From Amarolinea aalborgensis (lineage in GTDB: Bacteria > Chloroflexota > Anaerolineae > SSC4 > Amarolineaceae), in assembly GCF_900491745.1 (NCBI RefSeq), contig NZ_UETR01000026.1, positions 1 to 40,606 of the forward strand: a stretch of DNA of 40,606 bases. Reading direction: 5' to 3'. The translations under genes and the position numbers were made by a program. Under the pieces are notes generated by a model. That model worked only from the letters and a program-made list of their open reading frames with translations. It made no database searches and was not told the DNA's origin. Positions 23,203 through 31,409 of the stretch are shown here, one piece after another (positions within the stretch are counted from its first letter, which is position 1; each line of letters begins with the position of its first letter).

Positions 23203-23835
23203 ATGCCAACGTTTGATCCCGATGAGACGCCCGCGGCGGGTGACGACTGGAATGAACCAGCCGCCGCCGATGGCGCGGATGGCGCTGAAGAATGGGCCAA
23301 TGAGCCGGTTTTCGCGGAAGAAAGCGGCTCCCGGCGCCCTGGGTTCTTGGCCTGGATTGCCGGCGGCGCCGTTCTGGCCTTGATCGTGTTGGCCTTGATC
23401 TGGGGCGTCGGCGGCATCGGCCGCGTTGAGCCAACGGCCACGCCCACCGCCACCCAGATCAAAGTCTTCCAGGCCACCCCCACGCCCACCGTCCTGGCCG
23501 GCGCCATCATCACTCCCACGGCCGGCCTGCCCATCACCGGCACGGCGGCGACGCCGACGCCCGCGCCGATCGTGGGCGCCCAGATTCGGGTCGGCGGGCG
23601 TGTACGCATCATCAACGCGGATCCCGAGGGGATCAGTTTCCGCTTTGGCCCTGGACAAACCAACCAGCGCATCACGACCCTGAACGATGGCGTTGAGTTG
23701 ACGGTCATGGAGCCGCCGCCCGGCTACGCAGATCCCTATCCCACCGCGGCCGATGGCTTCACCTGGTGGCGCCTCCGCCAAGACGATGGCACGATCGGCT
23801 GGGCGGCTGCCAACTGGCTGCAGCCGATCAACTAA
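23203..23835 (+). CDS. Membrane-anchored protein with Pro/Thr stalk and SH3-like domain
   Basis: A 210-residue protein. The first 45 residues are acidic and cytoplasmic. A single membrane helix (about 48-70, FLAWIAGGAVLALIVLALIW) is followed by a Thr/Pro stalk with repeated ATPTPT words. The C-terminal domain (about 128-205) resembles a bacterial SH3 domain: VRIINADPEGISFRFGPG, then DDGTIGWAAANWL. Such domains usually bind cell-wall peptides. No signal peptidase site is obvious, so it is probably a type II anchored protein. I start it at the ATG at 23203, with GGAGG 9 bases upstream. It is followed by ligA at 10 bases. Confidence 0.8.
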   Translation: MPTFDPDETPAAGDDWNEPAAADGADGAEEWANEPVFAEESGSRRPGFLAWIAGGAVLALIVLALIWGVGGIGRVEPTATPTATQIKVFQATPTPTVLAGAIITPTAGLPITGTAATPTPAPIVGAQIRVGGRVRIINADPEGISFRFGPGQTNQRITTLNDGVELTVMEPPPGYADPYPTAADGFTWWRLRQDDGTIGWAAANWLQPIN

Positions 23836-23845
23836 GCGGAGCAAC

Positions 23846-25882
23846 ATGATAGATCTCACGCAACGCGCCGCCGCCCTACGCCAGGCGCTCAACTATCACG
23901 GCTACCTCTACCACGTCCTCGACGCGCCGCAGATTAGCGACGCGGAGTACGACGCGCTGCTCAACGAATTGAGGCGCCTGGAGGCCGATCATCCAGAACT
24001 GCAAACGCCGGACTCGCCCACGCAGCGCGTGGGAGGCTGGGTGGCCGAACGTTTCGTCAAGGTGCGCCACCCGCAGCCGATGCTCAGCCTGAGCAACGCG
24101 TTCAATGCCGGCGATCTGCGCGCCTGGCGCGACCGCACGTTGCGCTTGCTGCCGCCCGAGGTGGGGCAAACCCTAACCTACGTGGTCGAACCGAAGATTG
24201 ACGGCTTGACGGTCGTGCTGCACTACGACAACGGGCGCTTTGTGCTGGGCGCTACGCGCGGCGATGGCCTGGAAGGTGAGGACATCACCGCCAACCTGCG
24301 CACCGTGCGCGGGCTGCCGCTGACCGTGCCGCTGACCGGTGATCGGCCCGCGCCGGCGCGCCTGGTGGTGCGCGGCGAGGCCTATGTCAATGTGGCCGAT
24401 TTTCAGCGCTTCAATCAACTGAGCGCGGCGCAGGAAGCGCGCACCTACGCCAACCCGCGCAACTTCGCCGCCGGCTCGCTGCGCCAGCTTGACTCCGCGA
24501 TCAGCGCGCAGCGCCCCCTGCGCGTCTGGGCTTACCAGGTGGTGGCGCTTGAAGGCGCACCCGCCCTCGCGACGCAGTGGGACGCGTTGACCTACCTGCG
24601 TGATCTGGGCTTCCCGGTGATCCCCCTGGGCGAGCATGTTCGCCTTTTCGACGACTTCGACCAGGTGGTGGATTACGTGGCGGCCTGGGAAGAGCAGCGC
24701 CAGGCGCTGCCTTACGAAACGGATGGCCTGGTGATCAAGATCAACCAGCTGGCGTTGTATGAAGAGCTGGGCTTTGTGGGCAAGGAGCCGCGCTGGGCCA
24801 CGGCCTACAAATACCCGGCGCGCGAAGTCATTACGCGCGTGCTTGACATCCAGGTCAACGTAGGTCGCACCGGCTCGATCAATCCCTTTGCTGTGCTGGA
24901 ACCGGTGGCTGTCGGCGGCGTGATTGTGCGCAACGCCACGCTGCACAATGCCGACTACATCGCCGAGCTGGATCTGCGCATCGGCGACCGTGTGGCGATC
25001 AAGCGCGCGGGCGAGGTCATTCCGCAGGTGCTGCGCAGCCTGCCGGAGCTGCGTGACGGCGCCGAGCGCGTGTGGACCATGCCGGAAAAATGCCCAGTCT
25101 GCGGCGAGCCGATTCAGCGCACGGCGGGCGAAGTGGCGTATTACTGCGTCAACAGCGCATGCCCCGCGCAGTTGGTGCGCGGCATCGAGCACTTTGTGTC
25201 GCGGGGCGCAATGGACATCGAAGGCTTTGGCATTCGCCAGGCTGAGCTATTCGTCCAGTTGGGCTTCATCACCGACCTGGCCGGCATCTACTACCTGCAC
25301 GAACGTAAGGCCGAGCTGCTGGCCCTGGAAGGCTTTGGCGAGAAGAAGGTCGCGAACCTGCTGAGCGCAATCGAGGCATCAAAGGAGCGGCCGCTCGGTC
25401 GGCTGCTCAACGCATTGGGCATTCGCGGCGTCGGCGCGGTGGGCGCGGAAACCATCGCCAGCCATTTCGGCCGTATCGAGGCCCTGTTGACGGCCACCGT
25501 GGACGATTTGAGCCAGATCGGCGGTGTGGGGCCGGTGTTGGCGGGTAGCGTCGTGGATTGGTTCAGCCACGCGCCGAACCGGCGGACGATCGAGCGCCTG
25601 CGCGCCGCGGGCGTGCGCCTGGCCGCAGAGGCTCCGGCGGCGGTCGGGCCGCAGCCGCTGGCTGGGCTGACTTTTGTCATCACCGGCACGCTGGAAGGCG
25701 TGAGCCGCGAAGAGGCGAAAATCCTGATCGAAGGGGCTGGCGGCAAGGTGACCGACGCGATCAGCAAGAAGACGAGCTATCTCCTGCTCGGCGCCAATCC
25801 TGGCAGCAAGGCGGCCAAAGCGGCCAGCCTGGGCGTCCCCACGATCGGCATGGACGAGCTGCGGCGGCTGTTGAGTGCTTGA
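23846..25882 (+). CDS. ligA: NAD-dependent DNA ligase LigA
   Basis: The 678-residue length is normal. The Ia domain has LNYHGYLYHVLDAPQISDAEYD. The adenylated lysine is Lys117 in EPKIDG. An OB fold follows, and a zinc finger has Cys416, Cys419, Cys434 and Cys439. The helix-hairpin-helix region and a C-terminal BRCT domain (about 596-678) complete the enzyme. It seals nicks during replication and repair. I start it at the ATG at 23846, 10 bases after the preceding stop; the open frame extends into that gene but the extra residues are not ligase-like. Confidence 0.97.
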   Translation: MIDLTQRAAALRQALNYHGYLYHVLDAPQISDAEYDALLNELRRLEADHPELQTPDSPTQRVGGWVAERFVKVRHPQPMLSLSNAFNAGDLRAWRDRTLRLLPPEVGQTLTYVVEPKIDGLTVVLHYDNGRFVLGATRGDGLEGEDITANLRTVRGLPLTVPLTGDRPAPARLVVRGEAYVNVADFQRFNQLSAAQEARTYANPRNFAAGSLRQLDSAISAQRPLRVWAYQVVALEGAPALATQWDALTYLRDLGFPVIPLGEHVRLFDDFDQVVDYVAAWEEQRQALPYETDGLVIKINQLALYEELGFVGKEPRWATAYKYPAREVITRVLDIQVNVGRTGSINPFAVLEPVAVGGVIVRNATLHNADYIAELDLRIGDRVAIKRAGEVIPQVLRSLPELRDGAERVWTMPEKCPVCGEPIQRTAGEVAYYCVNSACPAQLVRGIEHFVSRGAMDIEGFGIRQAELFVQLGFITDLAGIYYLHERKAELLALEGFGEKKVANLLSAIEASKERPLGRLLNALGIRGVGAVGAETIASHFGRIEALLTATVDDLSQIGGVGPVLAGSVVDWFSHAPNRRTIERLRAAGVRLAAEAPAAVGPQPLAGLTFVITGTLEGVSREEAKILIEGAGGKVTDAISKKTSYLLLGANPGSKAAKAASLGVPTIGMDELRRLLSA

Positions 25883-25906
25883 CGAAACTATCATGAGGAT
25901 GACGAG

Positions 25907-27151
25907 GTGGCTGTGGCGAATTCCCAATCCCGTTTGAGCGAAGAGATCAAGCTCGAAGGGCATATCATTGACTCCCTGATTCTGCCGCGCGTGATGGATG
26001 TCATCATGGACGCGGGCGGCAACTTCGACGTGCTCGAAGTGGACGTGGGCACGCACAAGCACGCGATCAGCCTGGCGCGCATGAAGGTGTTTGCCGAGAC
26101 GCAAGAGCAGATGGATCACATCATCACGGCCCTGCAAGAACTGGGTGCGCAATTGGTCAACAGCGACGATGTCGCCGTGGCGCCCGCGCCCGCGGCCGGC
26201 GCGCTGCCAGACGCCTTCTACTCTACGACCAACCTGCCCACCGAGGTGCGCCTGAACGGCCGCTGGCAGCCGGTGGAGGGCACGGAGATGGACCTGGTGG
26301 TGGTGGTGGAGCCAGACCAGGGCCGGGCGCGCAACGTGCCGATTTCGGAGATCAAGCAGGGCGATTTGGTCGTGATTGGGCACAGCGGCATCCGGGTGCT
26401 GCCGCCGCAGCGCCAACGTGAGCAGGAAGTCTTCAGCTTCATGCGCAACGAAGTCTCGTCGGAGCGGCCGAACAAGCTGGCGATTGCGCAGATTGCGCGC
26501 ACCATGCGCCAGGTGCGCGAGGCCGGCCAGCGCATCTGCTTTGTGATCGGCCCGGCCATCATTCACAGCGGCGCCGGGCCGTACATGGAGCGGCTGATTC
26601 GCAGCGGCTATGTGCAGGTGCTCTTCGGCGGCAACGCCATTGCCGTGCACGATGTCGAGTCGCAGCTTTTCGGGACTTCGTTGGGCATCAACCTGACCAA
26701 CGGGCTGCCGGTGCCTGGCGGCCATAGCCACCACATGCGCGCGATCAACGCCATGCGCCGCATCGGCTCGATCAAGCGCGCGGTGGAGATCGGCTTTCTG
26801 CGCAGCGGCTTGATGGCCGAGGCCTACCGCAGCGGCATTGACATGGTGCTGGCTGGCTCCGTGCGGGATGACGGCCCTATGCCCGATGTGATTGGCGACA
26901 TGAGTGAGGCGCAGCGCCAGATGCGCGCGGCGCTGCAAGGCGTGGACATGTGCATCATGCTCGCCACCATGCTGCACTCGATTGCCACCGGCAACCTGCT
27001 TGCCAGCCATGTCAAGGTGGTGGCGGTGGATATCAATCCGGCGACCGTGACCAAGCTCGCGGACCGCGGCTCTTTCCAGGCCGTGGGCATCGTAACCGAT
27101 GCCGAATTGTTCTTGCGCGAGCTGGTGGAAGAGCTTGACCTGCCCGAATAG
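25907..27151 (+). CDS. LOR/SDH-family protein (TIGR00300), ornithine cyclodeaminase-like
   Basis: A 414-residue protein that matches the TIGR00300 family. The N-terminal LOR/SDH domain has EGHIIDSLILPRVMDVIMD...GGNFDVLEV, and the C-terminal part has LFGGNAIAVHDVE, a GLPVPGGHSHHMRAIN motif and an adenine-nucleotide-type strand VKVVAVDINPATVTKL. Members are annotated as a nickel-pincer-dependent or NAD-type ornithine cyclodeaminase, and the related cyanobacterial enzyme makes proline from ornithine. It starts with GTG at 25907, 24 bases after ligA. The substrate is inferred from the family. Confidence 0.85.
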   Translation: MAVANSQSRLSEEIKLEGHIIDSLILPRVMDVIMDAGGNFDVLEVDVGTHKHAISLARMKVFAETQEQMDHIITALQELGAQLVNSDDVAVAPAPAAGALPDAFYSTTNLPTEVRLNGRWQPVEGTEMDLVVVVEPDQGRARNVPISEIKQGDLVVIGHSGIRVLPPQRQREQEVFSFMRNEVSSERPNKLAIAQIARTMRQVREAGQRICFVIGPAIIHSGAGPYMERLIRSGYVQVLFGGNAIAVHDVESQLFGTSLGINLTNGLPVPGGHSHHMRAINAMRRIGSIKRAVEIGFLRSGLMAEAYRSGIDMVLAGSVRDDGPMPDVIGDMSEAQRQMRAALQGVDMCIMLATMLHSIATGNLLASHVKVVAVDINPATVTKLADRGSFQAVGIVTDAELFLRELVEELDLPE

Positions 27152-27164
27152 GTGACGAAACCTG

Positions 27165-27701
27165 ATGCTCGATCTGCTTTTTCACCCTGAGTTGATTCAT
27201 CGCTCCGTTTTCGTTGCACCCGGCGCGGTCATCACCGGCCAGGTGACGATGGGCCCGGAATCATCGGTCTGGTTCGGCTGCGTGCTGCGCGGAGACGTCA
27301 ACACGATTACGATTGGCGCGCAGTGTAACATCCAGGACGGCAGCATCCTGCACGTGGATGGCAACAAGCCTTTGCGCCTGGGCGACCGTGTCAGCCTGGG
27401 GCACGGCGCCATCGTACACGGCTGCACCGTGGAGGACGACGTGTTGATTGGCATTCGGGCGACGGTGCTCAGCGGCGCGGTGATCGGCCGCGGCTCACTG
27501 ATCGGCGCGGGCGCGGTGGTGCCCGAAGGCATGGTGGCGCCGCCCGATTCGCTGGTGCTCGGGGTGCCGGCCAAAGTCGTGCGGCAGGTCAGCGCCGAGC
27601 AGGCCGCCATGATCCGCCGCATCGCCCAGGCCTACGTCAAATACAGCCGCGCCTACCTGGCCGGCCGCACCGCGCCCTCCGCGCAAGGTATGCAGGCGTG
27701 A
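27165..27701 (+). CDS. Gamma-carbonic anhydrase-like left-handed beta-helix protein
   Basis: A 178-residue protein with a left-handed hexapeptide beta helix (VFVAPGAVITGQVTMGPESSVWFGCVLRGD). Possible zinc ligands are His in ILHVDG and in SLGHGAIVHGC, the family's three-histidine layout. The C terminus is a helix. The family includes gamma carbonic anhydrases and their acyltransferase relatives. It starts 13 bases after the LOR/SDH gene. The next gene starts at a GTG that overlaps its stop, so the genes are coupled. Confidence 0.92.
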   Translation: MLDLLFHPELIHRSVFVAPGAVITGQVTMGPESSVWFGCVLRGDVNTITIGAQCNIQDGSILHVDGNKPLRLGDRVSLGHGAIVHGCTVEDDVLIGIRATVLSGAVIGRGSLIGAGAVVPEGMVAPPDSLVLGVPAKVVRQVSAEQAAMIRRIAQAYVKYSRAYLAGRTAPSAQGMQA

Positions 27702-28390
27702 CTTCGATGCCGGACGCCTCAACCGAGCTGGCTGCGCAGGCGCGCATCCAGGCTGCGCAGGCGCGCATCCAGGCTGCGCAGGCGCGCATCCTGGGTCAGC
27801 AGAGCCGCGCGGCCGAAGACCGCGGCGATCTAGCGGCCGCTTTGGCGTTGAATGAGGCGACCGCTGCGGGCTTCCAGGAGGCCGGCGATGCCCCGGGGCT
27901 GCTGGTGGCCTACCGCAGCCGCGCCTTGATCCTCCTGCGCCTCGGCCGCCTGGATGACGCATGCACTCAATTCGCGCGCGCGCTGGCGTTCGCGTTGCAG
28001 ATGGATGCGGAGTTTGTGTGGGATACCGTCGGGCAGATGGTGGGCGTGGCCGGCTACCTGGGGCAGGCGCAGGCCGCGAGCCTGTTGCCCCTGGGCGCCG
28101 CGATGCGCAGCGCCCTGCAGCACGTGCAGGATGTGCGCGGGGAGTATCCGTTGGAAATGCGCGGCCCGGTGGAGATGGCAACGGCCCTGGGCAACATCTA
28201 CGCGGCGATGGGGATGCTGGACGACGCCATGCAGGGCCGCGAGGCGCTGCCTGAACAGGCGGTCGAACGCCTGCGGGTGGATGCACTGACGCAGGCGTGG
28301 GCCGTGGATGCGCTCAGCCGCCAGGCGTGGGGCCTTGTGCCCTGGCTCAAGGCGTGGCTAGAGGCGCGGGGTCTGCTCACCGACTTGTAG
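27698..28390 (+). CDS. Helical TPR-like protein with AAQARIQ repeats
   Basis: A 230-residue protein that I cannot name. The first part contains three near-perfect 7-residue repeats, AAQARIQ, encoded by 21-bp repeats at about 27728-27790. The remainder reads as tetratricopeptide-like helical pairs, such as GDLAAALALNEATAAGFQEAGD and LGRLDDACTQFARAL. The GTG at 27698 overlaps the preceding stop by 4 bases (GTGA); an ATG at 27707 is the alternative. It is the last gene of the ligA group. Confidence 0.65.
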   Translation: MTSMPDASTELAAQARIQAAQARIQAAQARILGQQSRAAEDRGDLAAALALNEATAAGFQEAGDAPGLLVAYRSRALILLRLGRLDDACTQFARALAFALQMDAEFVWDTVGQMVGVAGYLGQAQAASLLPLGAAMRSALQHVQDVRGEYPLEMRGPVEMATALGNIYAAMGMLDDAMQGREALPEQAVERLRVDALTQAWAVDALSRQAWGLVPWLKAWLEARGLLTDL

Positions 28391-28727
28391 GTTCGGCTTC
28401 CTGGCCGGACGATGCTGGCGCAGGGAAGCAGCTTCGAGGCAGAGGGTGTCGTCACGCCGGCGGCGTGACCTCCTGGCCGGACGACGATGTTTACCGCAGA
28501 GCGCGCCGATCTTTGTAGGTTCGGCCTCCTGGCCGGACGACGCTGGTGCAGGGAAGCGAACTCCAAGGCGGAGAGCGTCGTCAGGAGGCGTGACCTCCTG
28601 GCCGGACGACGATGTTTACCGCAGAGCGCGCCGATTTTTGTAGGTTCGGCCTCCTGGCCGGACAACGCTGGTGCAGGGAAGCGATCTTCAAGGCGGAGAG
28701 CGTCGTCAGGAGGCGTGATGTACGACT
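28387..28727. repeat. Tandem 125-128 bp repeat, three copies
   Basis: Copies start at 28387, 28515 and 28640 at the word GTAGGTTCGG; the third is cut short near 28727. Each copy has TTCGGCCTCCTGGCCGGAC, GGTGCAGGGAAGCG, GGCGGAGAGCGTCGTCA and a second CTCCTGGCCGGACGACG. The first copy differs more. The palindromic cores suggest that the DNA or RNA folds. The stop of the TPR-like gene overlaps the first base of the array, and none of the open frames in it looks like a gene. Confidence 0.85.
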
Positions 28728-28780
28728 TTTCGCCTCTGTGTCGTGGCGTCTTTGCGTTGAGATACGTTCCCACACTTGTA

Positions 28781-28801
28781 GCGCAAGCCGCCGGCTTGCG
28801 C
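28781..28801. repeat. Palindromic intergenic element (GCGCAAGCC-gcc-GGCTTGCGC)
   Basis: A perfect 9-bp dyad with a three-base centre. The family recurs at 32582-32602 and 32620-32638, in each case in a gap without a gene, with the same TGTAGCGCAA or GGCAAGCC entry. Confidence 0.75.
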
Positions 28802-28840
28802 GCCTCGCGCAGCCACGCGTGATTTATCGCCAACGACGTC

Positions 28841-28859
28841 GTCACGCCGGAGGCGTGAC
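28841..28859. repeat. Palindrome GTCACGCC-gga-GGCGTGAC
   Basis: A perfect 8-bp dyad with a 3-base centre. The same arms occur at 28451-28469 in the first tandem repeat (centre ggc). It ends 7 bases before the stop of the small minus-strand gene at 28867 and could act as its terminator-like hairpin. Confidence 0.65.
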
Positions 28860-28866
28860 CTACGAC

Positions 28867-29160
28867 CTAGCGCGTAAAATCGCCCTTGACGCGAAAGACG
28901 CCCAACTGACCGCCGTTGGGCGCGGTGCTTTCCCACTGCACCGCAACATCGGCCTTGCGCCCATCCTCTAGCTCAAGGCGCAGCGGCGTTTCCCGGATCA
29001 GCTCGATGCGCACCTTTTGGTGGCGCTTCACGTACTCATAGTTGATGCGGAAGCGGTCTTCTGCTTGATGGTTGTCCGTAAACTCGAAGACGTTGCATGT
29101 CAGATCGGCTACCGGCTTCTTCTGTCCGGTGATGTAGAGCGTTCCCTTCACAGGCGTCAT
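28867..29160 (-). CDS. Small unknown protein of a locally duplicated family
   Basis: I do not recognise this 97-residue protein. It is beta-rich and polar, with VKGTLYITG near the start and the segment EFTDNHQAEDRFRINYEYVKRHQ. A remnant of a second copy lies at 31337-31409, which shows it belongs to a duplicated family. AAAGGA directly touches the ATG at 29160, so the spacing is abnormal and another start may be used. It is separated from the beta-helix gene by 74 bases. Confidence 0.65.
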   Translation of the reverse strand: MTPVKGTLYITGQKKPVADLTCNVFEFTDNHQAEDRFRINYEYVKRHQKVRIELIRETPLRLELEDGRKADVAVQWESTAPNGGQLGVFRVKGDFTR

Positions 29161-29234
29161 TCCTTTCTGCCGCGTCCTGATTTGTGCCAGAATCTACGAA
29201 CGATTATAGCCTCGCCAGAAATGCCTGTCAATTC

Positions 29235-31316
29235 CTATGGCGCAGGCGCCCAATTGGCCGTTGCCAGCATGAAGTCTGCAATCGAAATCTGGCCGTCAAG
29301 GTTCAGATCCAGGCGCGGGACATAGCGCGCAGAGCCGGCCGTTTCTCCCCAGTGACCGGCAAGCAACACCAAGTCGCTGGCGGCCAGCGCGCCGTCACAG
29401 TCCAGATCGGCGGGCAGATCGCAGGTGCGGTTGATCTCGAGGCGCACGGGCAGGCAAGTGGTCCCTGCGCCGGCGGCGAGCAGGACGCAGATGTCATACA
29501 CGCCCTCTGGCAGGCTCGCCGAGGTGACGCTGGCGTCAATGACGGATGGCGCGCTGCCCGCACTCGCGGATAGACTGAGCCAGGCGGCCGCTTCGCTGGC
29601 GCTCCAGGCGATGGGGAAGGCGCTGCTGCTGAACAGCATGAACCAGCGCGTGGGCAGCGCCACGCCCGCGCGGTCAGCGTGGAACACCAGGGCAGATGGC
29701 TCCATCATCAGAACGGGCGCAGAGGCCGGGTAGTGAAAACCCAGATCCACTTGGCCGCTGTCCAGCACGTTATCAGTGCGCGTCGTAAACGCGTCTACCC
29801 CCGCGGCCACGGCCGTGCGGGCGCCGCGGTCCACGGCCGGACTGGTGCTGGTTTGACCGGCGGCGCTCTGCGCCAGGAAAAAATCACCCAACGACGCCGA
29901 GGTGTAAAGCGGATTCTGTGTGATGCTGGCCCCATCAGGAGTCAAGTTGACATAGTTTGTTGTGTTGTTCCAGACATCGTTCGCCACGGGGATCACGGTG
30001 GCGCCCTGCACGCTGATGCCCGCCGTGTTGTTGGTGATGATGTTCTCGCGCACTGAGGCCGTGGAACCTCCCTGCACCACCAGACCTTCGCCTGGCCCTT
30101 GCGCATCGTTGTTGTCTACGGTGTTGTTGCTGAAGATGGGAGCGCCGGCTTGAAGATAAGCGCCGCCGCCGTTCAGCGCGGCCTGGTTATTGATGATGAG
30201 GTTGTTGCGAATCGTGGCCGAAACGCCGTTTGCGACCAGCCCACCGCCATAGCTGCGCGCCCGATTGGATCGCAGCACATTGTTGGCGAAGAGGACGTTG
30301 TTGCCCAACTCCAGATAAGCGCCGCCGCCGTCTTTGGCCTCATTGCCCTCCAGCCAGTTGCTGTCGAAGGTGGGCGAGCCGCTGCCATAGAACTTGACGC
30401 CGCCAGAGGTGCCGTTGTTGGCGGCGGTGTTGTTGCGCAGCACATTCCACTGCACCAGGGCATTGCTGCCGTTCTGCACCACGGCGCCGCCGCCATCAGA
30501 CACGCTGTTGTTGGACTCGATCACGTTGCGTTGCAGCGTGGCGTGGCTGCTTTGGGTCAAGACCAGGCCGCCGCCTGTATTGGTCGCCCGATTGTTGGCA
30601 AAGCGATTGCCCTGCAGCAGCGGCGCTGCGCCCTGCACGTACAGCCCGGCGCCGTTGAACGCGGTGTTGTCCTCGATGCGATTGCCAACCAGGGTCGCGT
30701 TCGAGCTTTCGCGGATGAAGACGCCGCCGCCTGCGCCGCTGGCCGCGGTCACCTGGTTGTTGCGAATCAGGTTGTTTTCGATGCGCGCCGTGGATCCGCC
30801 GGACAGCGACAGACCGCCGCCGAAGAACGTCGTGGCTGTATTGTTCTCGATGGTGTTGTCGCGAAGGGTCGGTGAGGCGCCGCCGTCCAGGCGCACACCG
30901 CCGCCTGCGGTGGCCGAGCCGTTGCGCAGCGTAAAACCGCTGACGATGGTGCTGTTTCCGATCGTGCTCGTGGTCGCCAGCACCGTGGCGTTGAGGCCGC
31001 GGCCGTCAATGATGCTGACGCCCGCGCCGCTGCCGATGACCGACACGCCGGCTTTAAGCGTGATATTCTCAAGGTAGGTTCCGGCCAGAACGCGCACCTT
31101 GTCGCCGGCGCTGGAGGCCGTGATGGCCGTTTGGATCACGCTGTACGCGCAGCCGGACGGACAGACCGTGCGCGTCACGTGCGGAGCTTGAGGTGAGCGC
31201 GGCAAGGCCCCGGCGGTCGTTGGCGGCGCGTACGCGCTCACAACCGATGACAGCGCCATCAAGGTCAGCAGTCCGATGAGGCCTGCGCGGCGGGCGTGTG
31301 GTAATGACGGCTTCAC
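29235..31316 (-). CDS. Secreted parallel beta-helix protein with BACON-like and dockerin domains
   Basis: A 693-residue exported protein. After the signal peptide (hydrophobic stretch ending near VSAYA) comes a long right-handed beta helix (about 45-480). It is made of NNTA/GGG-rich turns such as DNTIENNTATTFFGGGLSLSG, as in polymorphic outer-membrane or pectate-lyase-like proteins. A BACON-like sandwich follows (PIAWSASEAAAWLSLSA, then SLPEGVYDICV). The last 60 residues form a dockerin: DLDCDGALAASDLVLLAGHWG and RLDLNLDGQISIADFMLATANW. GTG at 31316 has AGGAGG 7 bases upstream. It could bind glycans or surface polymers and dock to cohesins. Confidence 0.85.
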   Translation of the reverse strand: MKPSLPHARRAGLIGLLTLMALSSVVSAYAPPTTAGALPRSPQAPHVTRTVCPSGCAYSVIQTAITASSAGDKVRVLAGTYLENITLKAGVSVIGSGAGVSIIDGRGLNATVLATTSTIGNSTIVSGFTLRNGSATAGGGVRLDGGASPTLRDNTIENNTATTFFGGGLSLSGGSTARIENNLIRNNQVTAASGAGGGVFIRESSNATLVGNRIEDNTAFNGAGLYVQGAAPLLQGNRFANNRATNTGGGLVLTQSSHATLQRNVIESNNSVSDGGGAVVQNGSNALVQWNVLRNNTAANNGTSGGVKFYGSGSPTFDSNWLEGNEAKDGGGAYLELGNNVLFANNVLRSNRARSYGGGLVANGVSATIRNNLIINNQAALNGGGAYLQAGAPIFSNNTVDNNDAQGPGEGLVVQGGSTASVRENIITNNTAGISVQGATVIPVANDVWNNTTNYVNLTPDGASITQNPLYTSASLGDFFLAQSAAGQTSTSPAVDRGARTAVAAGVDAFTTRTDNVLDSGQVDLGFHYPASAPVLMMEPSALVFHADRAGVALPTRWFMLFSSSAFPIAWSASEAAAWLSLSASAGSAPSVIDASVTSASLPEGVYDICVLLAAGAGTTCLPVRLEINRTCDLPADLDCDGALAASDLVLLAGHWGETAGSARYVPRLDLNLDGQISIADFMLATANWAPAP

Positions 31317-31336
31317 TGGCGGTCCTCCTTCTGGGC

Positions 31337-31409
31337 GCGTTTCACGTACTCGCATCTGATGCGGAAGCGGTCTTCCACCTGATGGTTATCGGCAAACTCG
31401 AAGGCTCGG
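31337..31409 (-). pseudogene. Remnant of a second copy of the 28867 gene family
   Basis: The minus strand encodes EFADNHQVEDRFRIRCEYVKRA, which closely matches EFTDNHQAEDRFRINYEYVKRH in the gene at 28867. Only this piece is left, and it lies directly upstream of the beta-helix gene, whose Shine-Dalgarno site follows the remnant. The upstream open frame of the beta-helix gene that starts at 31355 is therefore a relic, not a true N terminus. Confidence 0.75.

Noticed and set aside
25379..27010. A 543-codon open frame on the minus strand, with others antisense to ligA (24173-25192) and to the histidine kinase (36067-37383).
   Set aside because: They lie exactly opposite recognised genes, are rich in His, Arg and Gln as expected from GC-rich antisense frames, and show no family motifs.
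28387..28727. Possible CRISPR array.
   Set aside because: Units are 125-128 bp with no short repeat/unique spacer alternation and no cas gene is nearby.
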